DNA of 64,000 nucleotides from a bacterium (GCA_030550175.1 JAUQPW010000011.1:1-64000), one strand, 5' to 3'. Positions 17,096 through 26,532 are shown, counted from the stretch's first letter. Notes: generated from the sequence alone by a model not told the origin. Numbers and translations: made by a program.

Positions 17096-18232
17096 CTATC
17101 GGTAAGGTCTTTCCGGACGCCGTTCTCCTGAAAATCTATTAGGAAACCCCATACGCGGGAAAGGTCTTCGATCTGGGTAGGGTACTCCCAGACGTTTGAG
17201 GGTTACAAATATTTCGGTTGCTTTTCCATCAACGACTTCAATGGTTCGTGTAACCGTCTCAAATCCATCCTTTCTTACCGTTAGCCGATAAGTTCCCGTC
17301 GGCAAATCTTCAATAGTCAGAGGGGTCTGGCCTTGATAGGTTCCGTCTAAAGAAACCTCTGCTCCAGAACTTGAGGAATTTATAATAAGGGTTCCCATGT
17401 TCTCAAATCTCTGGAAAACCGAAACCGTATCCAAGGGATTTACAGTAATAGATTGAGAGATCGGGGGCGTATCTTTGTAAACGAGTTTGAGTTCATGCCG
17501 ACCGGCCGGGACCTGGAATTCGATGAGAGGGGTAATTCCTATCAACCTTTCATTGAGGTAGACCGAAACATTTTCCGGTATGGTTCGAACGGTTATAAAT
17601 CCGAAACCCATGGGTTCTGGTATCCGATTTCTATCGGGGCGTACCCGCTCAGTACGGTCTTCCAGGCCCCCTTTCTGTTCTGCCACTTTAATTTCGCCCC
17701 ATAAAGAAGGTCTATCGAAGCGTGATCGCCTGGAAGACTCCTCTGAATTACCCTTCGATTCTGGAATCTTAGTCCCCTCCGCCAGGGACGGCCAGGAACC
17801 AGGTCCTTTATCTTTCTTAGGAATTGGAGTGGCCGTAATATTTTTGTCAGGCCCGGCAGAAGCCTCCTCTGCAGGCTTTGGGGAAAGCTTAGGTTCCGGA
17901 GCTCGAGTCGAAGAGTCTTTGCGATCCGAACTTCCAGAATCTGAACTCCGGGCAGCTTGGAGCAGAGACTCTGCCTTTGAAGTTTCAGTAGGTAGTAAGG
18001 GAGGAGACTCCTGTTTTGCAAGGACCTTTCCAGGCTGTCCTTCCGTTTTAAGATGGATGGTTTCTGAAGAAGGGATTGGAGAAGGGGTTTTATAAAGCGT
18101 AAAGATTAAAAATGTAGCAGCACTCACAACCCCCATCAGCAAAGCCAGCAAAAATAAAGTTAGGGAGCCTCGCGCACTCCTTATAGGATCACTCTTTTTT
18201 AAGTCAATAATTAAAGGTTCGTAATCCTTCAT
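17096..18232 (-). CDS. Membrane-anchored protein with two PEGA domains
   Basis: The 378-residue protein has a short cytoplasmic N-terminus, one membrane span (about 24-47), a long Ser/Pro/Lys-rich disordered linker (about 50-205) and two PEGA beta-sandwich repeats. The first is at about 210-280 (GFITVRTIPENVSVYLN); the second at about 281-345 (GTLIINSSSSGAEVSLDG, then GTYRLTVRKDGFE). A basic tail follows. PEGA domains occur in surface or periplasmic proteins and often accompany Ser/Thr kinases. Here the gene is the last of a leftward group that also holds a kinase, a PP2C phosphatase and an FHA-transpeptidase, so it may be an envelope-side sensor or a scaffold. The function is not known. Confidence 0.85.
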   Translation of the reverse strand: MKDYEPLIIDLKKSDPIRSARGSLTLFLLALLMGVVSAATFLIFTLYKTPSPIPSSETIHLKTEGQPGKVLAKQESPPLLPTETSKAESLLQAARSSDSGSSDRKDSSTRAPEPKLSPKPAEEASAGPDKNITATPIPKKDKGPGSWPSLAEGTKIPESKGNSEESSRRSRFDRPSLWGEIKVAEQKGGLEDRTERVRPDRNRIPEPMGFGFITVRTIPENVSVYLNERLIGITPLIEFQVPAGRHELKLVYKDTPPISQSITVNPLDTVSVFQRFENMGTLIINSSSSGAEVSLDGTYQGQTPLTIEDLPTGTYRLTVRKDGFETVTRTIEVVDGKATEIFVTLKRLGVPYPDRRPFPRMGFPNRFSGERRPERPYR

Positions 18233-18338
18233 TTAAGCAAAAATAAATAAATAAAAAGACAAGTCTGTGGAAGTAGAGGAGAATGGATTCTCTTTCTACA
18301 CTCCTACTTCCCCATGCTTTCCTCCTTCCATATTCCTT

Positions 18339-18998
18339 TTAAAAAGCGATAGTTCGCGGGCCTCCGGGTTTTTGATCGGGATTGAGCTGAATCATAAATT
18401 CGGTATCTGCTTTATCAAAGTGTTTGAGGACCATGGGTATTTCGGCCTTTTTCTTTTCCTTTTCCAGGGTTTCCAGGAGGTTTAAATAATTCTGGGCTTT
18501 CTGATATTGACTATCCAGTTCCAGGGCCTTTAAAAAGCTTTCCCTGGCTCCGGCCCAGTCGCCTTTTTCTCTCAAAATCCATCCCAAATTAAAGTAAAGC
18601 TCTTTGATTCGGGGCTTTAAAGCCACGGCCTTTTCAAAATTGACCAGGGCCTGGTTATAATTTCCGGCATATAAATATATGCTTCCCAGATTGTAATAAA
18701 TGACCGGGTTCATGGGTTTTTGTCTGAGGACAAGTTCAAGCTCTTGAATGGCCTCCGGATATTTTTCTTTAGAAGCATATGCAAGTCCAAGGCCATAGTG
18801 TGCATCGAGTAAAGATTTATTTTTTTCCAGGGCTTTCTGAAACTGAGAAATGGCCTTATCGGCTTCTCCTGTTTGGAGATAGGAAACGCCGGTATTATAG
18901 TAAACGATCGCCAGGCTGGCTTCCCGATCTTTCAGAAAGATAAAGATTAAAACCCCTGCCAGAATCATGGTAATAAAAGGAATTAAAATCGGCAGCAT
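18339..18998 (-). CDS. Membrane-anchored TPR protein
   Basis: From the ATG at 18998 the product is 219 residues. It has an N-terminal membrane span (about 4-24), then about four tetratricopeptide repeats between residues 30 and 175 (phrases such as YYNTGVSYLQTGEADKAISQF and YYNLGSIYLYAGNYNQALVNF), and a lysine-rich tail. TPRs are protein-docking surfaces. The start is chosen because it is one base after the PP2C stop codon and is preceded by GGGAG; a start 14 codons earlier would overlap the phosphatase by 41 bases. The protein probably docks a partner of the kinase/phosphatase pair at the membrane; that is inferred from position only. Confidence 0.88.
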   Translation of the reverse strand: MLPILIPFITMILAGVLIFIFLKDREASLAIVYYNTGVSYLQTGEADKAISQFQKALEKNKSLLDAHYGLGLAYASKEKYPEAIQELELVLRQKPMNPVIYYNLGSIYLYAGNYNQALVNFEKAVALKPRIKELYFNLGWILREKGDWAGARESFLKALELDSQYQKAQNYLNLLETLEKEKKKAEIPMVLKHFDKADTEFMIQLNPDQKPGGPRTIAF

Positions 18999-18999
18999 T

Positions 19000-19842
19000 T
19001 CAATCTCCCAAAACCTCAACGACAATGACCGTGATATCATCTACTAACCCATTCTCGGTGGCTTTTCGAACCAGCTTTTTACAAACATCTTCGGCGTCCC
19101 GAGAGTTTAAGACAATCGACTTCATTTTAGATACCGATACCGATTTGGTTAAACCATCGGTTGCCAGGATAATATAATCTCCGGGTTTGATAGCCAATTG
19201 GCCCAAATCGATTTTCACGTTCTGGGTAAATCCCAGGGCCTGTTCCAAAATGCTACTGTCTTCCTGTTCAGCTTCTTGCGCACTTAATTTTCCTTCTCGA
19301 AGGTATCGGGCGACCAGCGTATGATCATAGGTTATCTGCTCCAGTTTTCCGGTAGTCCCTGTGATAAGATACAGCCGACTATCCCCTACATGCCCGTAAT
19401 AAAGCCAACCTTCTTTAAGTACCGCCGCTGTAAGGGTTGTACCCATTCCCTTATAGGCAGTGTTACGATGGGCCGTTGCTAATATTTTCTCGTGGGCATT
19501 GTGAAAAAGAGCTTCCAATCTGTTTAGAGGGGATAAATTAAAATTGGGTTGAGTGTAATATTCTTTCAGTGTGGTTACAGCCAATTTGCTTGCCACCTGA
19601 CCTGCCGCATGACCGCTCATTCCATCGGCCACAGCGTAAAGGATTCCACACCGCATCAAAAGATCTTTAGGAATGCCCAGCTCTGTACCTACCAGATAAC
19701 TGTCTTCACTGAAAGCCCTTTTTGGCCCCGGCTGACTACTCACGTAACTTTGAAAAGAAAGCAAGATTCGTTGTCCGCTATCTGTTGTCCGTTGTTGGTT
19801 ACCGTAACAAAAAACAACAGACAACACACAACGGACTTTCAT
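19000..19842 (-). CDS. PP2C-family Ser/Thr protein phosphatase
   Basis: The PPM-type metal-dependent phosphatase has the family motifs RAFSEDS (the conserved Asn before Glu is Ser here), VADGMSGHAAG, GTTLTAAVL, GHVGDSRLYL, ATDGLTKSV and DDITVIVVEV, with the four aspartates that bind the metals. It presumably reverses the adjacent Ser/Thr kinase. The ATG at 19842 overlaps the kinase stop as ATGA, so translation is coupled, yet the first 25 or so residues are encoded by a 7-base-period repeat (19769-19836) and have no phosphatase resemblance. An alternative is a TTG start just after that repeat, giving MLSFQSYVSS. Total length from 19842 is 280 residues. Confidence 0.92.
   Translation of the reverse strand: MKVRCVLSVVFCYGNQQRTTDSGQRILLSFQSYVSSQPGPKRAFSEDSYLVGTELGIPKDLLMRCGILYAVADGMSGHAAGQVASKLAVTTLKEYYTQPNFNLSPLNRLEALFHNAHEKILATAHRNTAYKGMGTTLTAAVLKEGWLYYGHVGDSRLYLITGTTGKLEQITYDHTLVARYLREGKLSAQEAEQEDSSILEQALGFTQNVKIDLGQLAIKPGDYIILATDGLTKSVSVSKMKSIVLNSRDAEDVCKKLVRKATENGLVDDITVIVVEVLGD
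19769..19836. repeat. Heptamer-period inverted repeat (TTGTCCG family) inside PP2C 5-prime end
   Basis: TTGTCCGCTATCTGTTGTCC continues as GTTGTTGG on a 7-base period; the complementary arm with ACAACAG/ACAACAC units lies at 19806-19836. It is translated as the apparent N-terminus of the phosphatase (RCVLSVVFCYGNQQRTTDSG). It belongs to the dispersed family seen throughout the window. Confidence 0.8.
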
Positions 19843-21308
19843 TGATACTTGACACAAACTGCTAAATTGTTTCGTACAATTGGACTGGCCCCTTCTACTG
19901 CCTTTAAAAGACGCTCAAACTCTTCTGCAGCTTTTTTAATCTGACCGGACATAAAGGTACAGGCGGCTATGTTGTTACGAATTTTCAGGATATAGGTTTC
20001 CCGTGCTTTAACCGAGAGAGCCTTGGATTGTTGAATCAGGATATTTTCGGCTTTGAGAAATTTATCCCTTGCCAGGGTAAAAGAGCCCGAGTGAAAGAGA
20101 CTCGCACCGGACCCCAGGCAAACCCTCAAATACAGGTCTACATGGGTCTGCAAATGTCGGATCATCCGCTCCCTAAAAATGGGGTCTTCATCCTCGCTTT
20201 CCAGAGCGATTTCATCAAAATGCCTTTCGAGATGTTTGAAGTTCCGAAGAGCCAACGTCCAATCCCTGTTTGAGAAATGTTTTTTTGCCTGTTTCATTAA
20301 ATAGGAGAAAAGGGCGGTAAGAATTTCCTCTGCCTTTGGACGTTCCGGTGGAAATATGGATAGGGTATTTGTAAGGAGCTCGGCCAATGTCTGGGAAAAA
20401 CCTTGTTTATCCAGGAAGTTTTTGTAACTCTCCATTCTTTGAACATATTTCCGGATAATACTCCCGTATTCCTGCTTCATTTTGATGAGACGCTTGATGA
20501 GCTCGGCCTTATGGGTCTTGATATCTACACCGGCCGGCGGAGTAATCTCGGGCAACTCAGAGTAATAATCGTAAATAAATTCTTTCAATTGATTGGACTC
20601 ATCGGGGTTATCAAAAAAAGTTTTCCCCGTAATCATTTCATAAAAGATAGCTCCGATAGAAAAAATATCGGCTGTTTCAAAACTCCCCATTTTACTTTTC
20701 CGCAGAGTTCGGAATTTTTTGATTCTAAGTCGGGCGGGGGATACTTCTGGAGCCGAATAGATTTCTCCACCAAAGATAACCGTGCCGGACCGTCTTGCAG
20801 CTTCCCGCATACCGCCCATATCCAGCAGAATCAGATTATCTCCGTCCATTTTAATGTTATCTGGGAAAATATCTTGATGGTACTCTCCTCGTTGATGAAT
20901 ACTATAAACTGCGGAACAGAGCTGGAAGAGTGCAAGCACGGCGAGGTCTTGTTCCAGATTTAATTCGATCTTATACTTACTGGAACCCAACCGGTCTCCG
21001 TGCACATATTCCATAACAAAAAACAGGTAAGGATCCTGGTCTGTAAATTCGTAAGGTTGATCGACCAGGTTAGCTATATTCGAGCGTCTGGCATACTTGC
21101 TAAGCGCACGAACTTCATCCTGCCAGAGTTTCAATTGAAGATCCCGGGGCAAATTGGGTTTAATGACTTTGATACAAACTTCGGCTCCATTGCGATGAGA
21201 ATCCTTAGCCTTATAGAGCCTGCCAAAACCACCCTCTTCATAATGCATTTCGGTAATGTCCTGATAGCGGCCTTTGGATTTTGCGGTAATAAAAGCCTCG
21301 ATAGTCAT
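19839..21308 (-). CDS. Ser/Thr protein kinase with C-terminal helical/TPR region
   Basis: The 489-residue protein has a eukaryotic-like kinase domain (about 15-310): glycine loop EEGGFGRLYKA (24-34), ATP-lysine Lys47 in VCIKVI, catalytic loop YHQDIFPDNI near 142-151 (HxD with the metal-binding Asn), LDMGG in place of DFG near 160, and SAPE for APE. The activation-segment variants (HQD, DMG) are uncommon but keep the catalytic acids. The C-terminal 170 residues are helical and TPR-like, with no membrane span, so the kinase is soluble. It lies 60 bases after the FHA-transpeptidase gene and overlaps the PP2C start (ATGA). A kinase, its phosphatase and an FHA phosphothreonine reader in one operon make a closed phospho-signalling set. 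Confidence 0.9.
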   Translation of the reverse strand: MTIEAFITAKSKGRYQDITEMHYEEGGFGRLYKAKDSHRNGAEVCIKVIKPNLPRDLQLKLWQDEVRALSKYARRSNIANLVDQPYEFTDQDPYLFFVMEYVHGDRLGSSKYKIELNLEQDLAVLALFQLCSAVYSIHQRGEYHQDIFPDNIKMDGDNLILLDMGGMREAARRSGTVIFGGEIYSAPEVSPARLRIKKFRTLRKSKMGSFETADIFSIGAIFYEMITGKTFFDNPDESNQLKEFIYDYYSELPEITPPAGVDIKTHKAELIKRLIKMKQEYGSIIRKYVQRMESYKNFLDKQGFSQTLAELLTNTLSIFPPERPKAEEILTALFSYLMKQAKKHFSNRDWTLALRNFKHLERHFDEIALESEDEDPIFRERMIRHLQTHVDLYLRVCLGSGASLFHSGSFTLARDKFLKAENILIQQSKALSVKARETYILKIRNNIAACTFMSGQIKKAAEEFERLLKAVEGASPIVRNNLAVCVKYQ

Positions 21309-21368
21309 AACTTTCCATGGGTCTTTTCAAAAAACCACGCCCTCTAATATTTTTAATAGGTCCATCCT

Positions 21369-24300
21369 TTACCTTCTCAAACTTCTTGGTTCTTTAGGCT
21401 TCTGAAGTGTTGGATGTTCTGAAGGTTTAAGAGTTTCAACGTTATCCGGGAGAAATTGATCGTGGTAAAGCAGCACGGTTTTTTCCCAAATATCTCGGGC
21501 AACCATCACAGGTTCTCGGGAGATGATGGCCCCCTTTTCGATGACAATGGCAATGGCTATTTTAGGATTTTCTATGGGAGCCACACTCAAAAACCAGGCG
21601 ATGTTGGATTTTTTTCCATTTTCTCCCTGGACTTCTGCAGTACCGGTTTTCCCGAATACATGATGTTTTAAAGAGTAATAGGGAATTTTACTCAGGGAGA
21701 TCCGAATAGCCGTTCCCTCCTGAACAACTTTTTGCATCATGGGCTTCAGGGCTTCAGCCGCTTCCCTGGAGAGAACCCGTTTTTTATCCGGGTATTGGAA
21801 ATATTTTATCTGTCCGGTTTCTCCGTCCTGGATTCCTTTGATCAGGTGGGGATAAGGGCGCAAGCCGGAGTTTCCAATGGTCATGGCTACCAAAGCCATC
21901 TCCAGGGGAGTCGCCTGAATCTCCCACTGCCCGATCCCCATTCGGGCCACCTTTGACATCTGGAGATCTTCCTCCGGGAGAGGTACCTGGCTTTTAAGAG
22001 CAAATAAAGTATCCCCTTCTTCACGGTTGATATATCCGATGGCTTTTACATCCCCTTCAAATACCGATAGAGGTAAAAGATCATCCTGTTGATTGAACCC
22101 ATATCGCTCGGCATATTGGGTAATAAGATCACTTCCGGCCTTTAGAGCCAGGAAAGCAAAGGCATTATTACAAGATTGGGCCAGGGCATCCTCCAAATGC
22201 AAGGGTCCCCCATGCTTTCCACCTCGAAAGTCCGGTATGGGTTTACCGATACGTACCCCTTCAAAACTACTCAGAACCCCGGTACAGTAAAACCCTCCGG
22301 CACCATCTCTGATCAAGTAATTTTTATTTTCCCACAGGAACCGATCTTTGTTCTCAAGGGCCAAGGAGGACATGATGAGTTTGAAAGTTGATCCCGGTGG
22401 ATAGGTTTTGTGAAAGGCTCGATTGATAAAAGAGCTATTCCAGTTATCTAAAGAAGATTCCTTTAAGGCAGTCAGAATACTATGGATATTGTGGGGATTG
22501 TAAGTTGGAATGCTCACAGAAGCCAGAATCTCTCCATCTGAATTGATAGCAACCGCAGCACCCCGAAAGACGGCTTCTTTGGAATATTCCTCGCTCTCTA
22601 CATCAGGGCCTTCATCCTTTACCTCCGGCTCAGGGGGTTTCTGCTTTCCAGCCTCTACCCGCTGATTTAACTCGTCCAGCTTTTTCTTCAGAGCTTCATA
22701 AATAATCTGTTGAAGATCATCATCTAAAGTCAGAATGAGGTTATTCCCTACCCGCCTGTCTGACTTAGGAGTAAACATATACCAGGGTTTCTTACGCTCT
22801 TCTCCGAGTAATACCTGATCAAAAATATCCTCCAGATTTGCTTTAAAATTACTTCGGGGATAATCATAGCCAATCACATGGACCAGCTTTTCCCCTAAAG
22901 GATAATATCGGGTCTGTCCCCTATCTTGGGTCTTTCGTTCACCTGGGTCAGATTCTTTATTTCCGGCCAGAAGTCCTGAACCTCCCCTTTGATAAGTAAA
23001 ACTTAAGTCCCCTATCGTAAAGGTTTCTCCGTCCACCAATTCCTTCTCTTCTGTACAGGTATAATTGGGTAACAGACTTGAACCGGGGGATTCTCCATTT
23101 GTTACCCCATCTGACAGCAGTGGAGGAGTCATGTGCCGGACTCCAGGTTGTCCAGACGGCCGGATGAATAAACAACCTGATGCCAATTTAACCTGGTTTG
23201 CCATTCGTTTGACAATAAGACGTTCCTTCGAGGCCGGAGGGGTTTTTGGGGCCTCTGCCGCAAGGTCGGGTTTTAAATCTATTCCTGCCCCAGGGATAAA
23301 TACATATCCACTACCTACATATATTTTATTCTCCATGGGTTTACTTAGATTGATTTCGAGGACGGTATTGGAATCATCATAGTCGACCAACAAAAACTGG
23401 ACAGGTCCTCTGATCGGGACCGGATTTACTCCGGCTGAACTTTGACTGACCAGTTGGGCCTTTTCCAACACCTGGGGATTGGATAAGATCAATCGAGGGA
23501 GCGTCTGTTGATCCCGATCGTATATTACGCCTCTTCGAACCAAAAGTTCCTTCTGAAGTTTATGGGGATTCGATAGCCGGGCTGCAAAATTATAAACTCC
23601 TTTTAGCTCATCATCTTTTATGATAAAGTTCTCTAGCTCGGTGCCGTCAAACACATGGGGATCTTCTTGATTTCGATTAAAAGGTCTTTTCCATCGGAGC
23701 CGGGAACCCTCCTTGGGGGAAAATCGAAATACCCCTTCTAAGAGTTGCTTTTCTCGCTTTGTAAGCGCATCAAACTCAGGGGCCATGAGCTTTCCTTCTT
23801 TTGTAAAACCTTTAACCCGTATGAAACTCAGAAAGGTTTCTTCTCCCTCACCTTCCTGTATCCATCTTTTTCTTTCTACCCCTTCGCTTCGGCCTGAGGT
23901 AGGTTTCTGCTCTCTAGTTTCCGGGGTCTCGTGTACGAGATAAATAAGCCGGGCTTCGATACACCTCCGGACATTTTCCAGGAACTCCTCATCCACCAGG
24001 GCATCGGGAATATATCCTCCCGGAATGGTATCTGAACCGCTCAAAATCGTACGTTTATCGAAATAAACTCGAAAACTTTGGGTAAGACCTCGAAGGATCT
24101 TTAATTCGACTCCCCTTCCGGTTCTGCCGGGAACAAACTGAAGGATGGTTTCACCAACCCTGATTTTATCTCCCATTTTAAGGGATTGTTTATTTCGTAC
24201 AGAACTCCAACCCTGGGTATCCCCATGATCGATTTCGATACTTTTTTTACCCCGGTTTTCGATGGAAAAGCTTACAGCCGTGGTTGCCCCGGAGGTTTCC

Positions 24301-24842
24301 TTCATGGGAAAGACCCAGAACTGGACCGGCTCAAAGAAGGTATCCGAAACCACAATGTCATTGGGTTTCCATTTATTTTCCTCCTCAGGACGAGGAGACC
24401 GCCCCACCGATATTTTCTTTGAATTGAGCAGGCGATCATTTAGATAATACCCCACGACTTTAAGTTGAGGTAACCAACCGCCGGCATCCTTGAGCTGAAG
24501 AATGGTATGACCCAGGATAAATTGATCACCTTCTTTTAAGAGAAGCGCCCGGTTCACCTCCTGGCTATTGAAGAATACTTTTCCGTGGAGGGGCCTCAGA
24601 TAAAAGGAGCCATTTTCATAATACACTTCTGCATGGCCACTGACTATGGAAGGATCTCGGATCAGCACGAACTCCGTGTCCGGTTGCGGATGCAACGAGA
24701 AGAGCCATTTACTGATAAACCAGACAAACAGAATAAGTCCCAGGGCCAGCCAGATCAAATTATGGGACATCCGATTTAATCGGAAAAGCTGAATAACCCG
24801 ATGTTCTAAGCTTAAAAAAGCAAGCTCTATCTTTCGATACAT
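21369..24842 (-). CDS. FHA domains fused to penicillin-binding transpeptidase
   Basis: The 1157-residue protein has one N-terminal membrane span (about 27-47), FHA-like beta-sandwich regions (about 57-110 and 140-240, with VGRSPRP as a phosphothreonine-binding-like GRS), a long mixed region, and a C-terminal penicillin-binding transpeptidase. Its motifs are SxxK in GSTFK (Ser near 819), SCNNA (SxN near 890) and KTGTAE (near 1063). There is no glycosyltransferase domain, so it is of the FtsI/PbpA monofunctional type and would crosslink peptidoglycan outside the inner membrane. Because FHA domains usually face the cytoplasm, the topology here (FHA after a single N-terminal span) is odd. It is first in a five-gene leftward operon with kinase and phosphatase. 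No RodA/FtsW gene is adjacent. Confidence 0.88.
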   Translation of the reverse strand: MYRKIELAFLSLEHRVIQLFRLNRMSHNLIWLALGLILFVWFISKWLFSLHPQPDTEFVLIRDPSIVSGHAEVYYENGSFYLRPLHGKVFFNSQEVNRALLLKEGDQFILGHTILQLKDAGGWLPQLKVVGYYLNDRLLNSKKISVGRSPRPEEENKWKPNDIVVSDTFFEPVQFWVFPMKETSGATTAVSFSIENRGKKSIEIDHGDTQGWSSVRNKQSLKMGDKIRVGETILQFVPGRTGRGVELKILRGLTQSFRVYFDKRTILSGSDTIPGGYIPDALVDEEFLENVRRCIEARLIYLVHETPETREQKPTSGRSEGVERKRWIQEGEGEETFLSFIRVKGFTKEGKLMAPEFDALTKREKQLLEGVFRFSPKEGSRLRWKRPFNRNQEDPHVFDGTELENFIIKDDELKGVYNFAARLSNPHKLQKELLVRRGVIYDRDQQTLPRLILSNPQVLEKAQLVSQSSAGVNPVPIRGPVQFLLVDYDDSNTVLEINLSKPMENKIYVGSGYVFIPGAGIDLKPDLAAEAPKTPPASKERLIVKRMANQVKLASGCLFIRPSGQPGVRHMTPPLLSDGVTNGESPGSSLLPNYTCTEEKELVDGETFTIGDLSFTYQRGGSGLLAGNKESDPGERKTQDRGQTRYYPLGEKLVHVIGYDYPRSNFKANLEDIFDQVLLGEERKKPWYMFTPKSDRRVGNNLILTLDDDLQQIIYEALKKKLDELNQRVEAGKQKPPEPEVKDEGPDVESEEYSKEAVFRGAAVAINSDGEILASVSIPTYNPHNIHSILTALKESSLDNWNSSFINRAFHKTYPPGSTFKLIMSSLALENKDRFLWENKNYLIRDGAGGFYCTGVLSSFEGVRIGKPIPDFRGGKHGGPLHLEDALAQSCNNAFAFLALKAGSDLITQYAERYGFNQQDDLLPLSVFEGDVKAIGYINREEGDTLFALKSQVPLPEEDLQMSKVARMGIGQWEIQATPLEMALVAMTIGNSGLRPYPHLIKGIQDGETGQIKYFQYPDKKRVLSREAAEALKPMMQKVVQEGTAIRISLSKIPYYSLKHHVFGKTGTAEVQGENGKKSNIAWFLSVAPIENPKIAIAIVIEKGAIISREPVMVARDIWEKTVLLYHDQFLPDNVETLKPSEHPTLQKPKEPRSLRR

Positions 24843-25217
24843 AAAAACTTTGGAGTACTTATCTCAGTTCTCAAACCTAAGGGTATGCAGGGACTCATCT
24901 GGAATGTGCCGGACCGATATCCCGGTCCCAGGTCCTGGGTAAATAACGTTTATTTTTATTTATGCTACCACTTATCCCATAAGGGTTCAAGAAAAATCTG
25001 ATGGAATTCTCAAGTTTTGATAGAAGATGCGCTTGGTAGGAACGGCCTGTTTATAGCACGTCCGGTCACGAGGTGTGGAAAAAAATAGGAAACTCTTTAA
25101 AACCCTGAGGGTTAAGGAAGGTAACAGGTCTGGTAAGGTTAAATCAAGTTTTTGCCTTGAAACTCAGGGCATCAAGATGGTCCGGCTATGGGTGGACCGG
25201 TGTGGGGTTAAAACGGA
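24843..25217. other. Intergenic region upstream of FHA-transpeptidase operon
   Basis: No gene was found in this 375-base gap. It holds the probable promoter at 24962-24990, an AT-rich stretch next to it (24945-24965), and two adjacent hairpins in the predicted leader: GGACCG/CGGTCC near 24912-24929 and CCCAGGTCCTGGG near 24929-24941. The part near purB (25150-25210) has a short GGTCC/GGACC stem that could be a weak terminator-like element upstream of the purB end. Confidence 0.5.
24962..24990 (-). promoter_or_regulatory. Sigma70-like promoter for FHA-transpeptidase/kinase operon
   Basis: On the minus strand TTGAAC (24985-24990) is followed after 17 bases by TAGCAT (24962-24967), then a run of A/T. 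This is about 115 bases before the transpeptidase ATG. Both hexamers are imperfect, so the call is tentative. Confidence 0.35.
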
Positions 25218-26510
25218 TCATCCGAATACCCGCTGAAAAATAAAATCCACCCTTTGGAGATGGTGTTCCAGGTTGAAGCAGGCTTCGATTTCTTCTTCGG
25301 TCAGGTGGGTGCGAATCTCGGGATCTTCCAAAATCAATTTTTTAAACTCAACGCCTCGATCCCAGACTTGCATGGCGTTTCGCTGAACCAGTTTATAAGC
25401 CTTTTCTCGGGATAAGCCCTTAGTGGTAAGGAGGAGCAAAAGGCTTTCAGAAAAAATCAAACCACGGGTTAACCCCAGATTTCTCTTCATATTCTCAGGA
25501 TATACCTTCAGGTCTCGAAGGATTCTTGTAAAGTGAGTCAGCATATAGTCAAGGAGAATGATACTGTCGGGGAGGATAATCCGTTCTACCGAGGAATGGG
25601 AGATATCCCGCTCATGCCACAACGGGATATCCTCAAAAGCTGCCACAACGTATCCGCGAACGACCCGGGCAAGTCCTGAGATTTGCTCACAAGAAACGGG
25701 ATTACGTTTGTGAGGCATGGCCGAAGAACCCTTCTGACCTTCATAAAAAGGTTCTTCAACTTCTCTGACTTCGGTCTTCTGGAGCCCTCGAATCTCCGTG
25801 GCAAATTTATCCAGAGAACTGGCAATAAGGGCAAGGACAGATACAAATTCCCCGTGTCGATCCCTTTGGACAATCTGGGTTGAAACGGGAGCCGGGGTCA
25901 ATCCGGTTTTCTGACATACGTAAGCTTCCACAAAAGGATCTATATTCGCGAAAGTGCCTACGGCACCGGATATCTTTCCACAACTGACTGTTTCTTTAGC
26001 CCGCCGAAGCCTTTCTTGGTTCCTTTTCATCTCGGTATACCAAACGGCCATTTTGAGACCAAAAGTAATGGGCTCTGCATGAATCCCGTGGGTTCTTCCT
26101 ATCATAAGGGTATTTTTATGTTCCAGGGCCCGGCTCTTTATCACTTCTAACAGGTGTTGAATATCTTTTTCTAAAATTTCCGAAGCTTGTTTTAATTGAA
26201 TCCCCAGCGCAGTGTCAATAACATCGGAGGAGGTTAATCCCAGATGGATATATCGGGCATCTTCTCCTACAGACTCCCCCACATTGGTCAGGAAAGCGAT
26301 CATATCATGTCGTACTTCCTTTTCGATCTCTTCAATCCTTTTCACATCAAATTTAGCACGCTCTCGAATCCGGTTTACCGCTTCCCGGGGAATTTTTCCC
26401 AATTCCGCCAATGCTTCACAGACCAGGATCTCCACCTGTAACCAGGTCTTAAATTTATTTTCCTGACTCCAAAGTTGCCCCATTTCAGGGCGAGTGTAGC
26501 GTTCGATCAT
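25218..26510 (-). CDS. purB: Adenylosuccinate lyase
   Basis: The 430-residue fumarase/aspartase-superfamily enzyme catalyses two purine steps, SAICAR to AICAR and adenylosuccinate to AMP, each releasing fumarate. The family signature GSSAMPHKRNPV near residues 262-273 contains the mobile catalytic serine loop, and the first block, RPEMGQLWSQENKF, is typical. Length matches bacterial PurB. It is placed 30 kb from the main purine operon. A degenerate 120-base palindrome lies just upstream of its start, between it and the PilB-like gene. Confidence 0.96.
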   Translation of the reverse strand: MIERYTRPEMGQLWSQENKFKTWLQVEILVCEALAELGKIPREAVNRIRERAKFDVKRIEEIEKEVRHDMIAFLTNVGESVGEDARYIHLGLTSSDVIDTALGIQLKQASEILEKDIQHLLEVIKSRALEHKNTLMIGRTHGIHAEPITFGLKMAVWYTEMKRNQERLRRAKETVSCGKISGAVGTFANIDPFVEAYVCQKTGLTPAPVSTQIVQRDRHGEFVSVLALIASSLDKFATEIRGLQKTEVREVEEPFYEGQKGSSAMPHKRNPVSCEQISGLARVVRGYVVAAFEDIPLWHERDISHSSVERIILPDSIILLDYMLTHFTRILRDLKVYPENMKRNLGLTRGLIFSESLLLLLTTKGLSREKAYKLVQRNAMQVWDRGVEFKKLILEDPEIRTHLTEEEIEACFNLEHHLQRVDFIFQRVFG

Positions 26511-26532
26511 AGCATCCTTAGTGCTTGATTTT

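Noticed and set aside
24843..25217. Possible structured RNA gene in the gap
   Set aside because: Two small hairpins are present, but no tRNA, 6S, tmRNA or known riboswitch consensus could be matched by eye.
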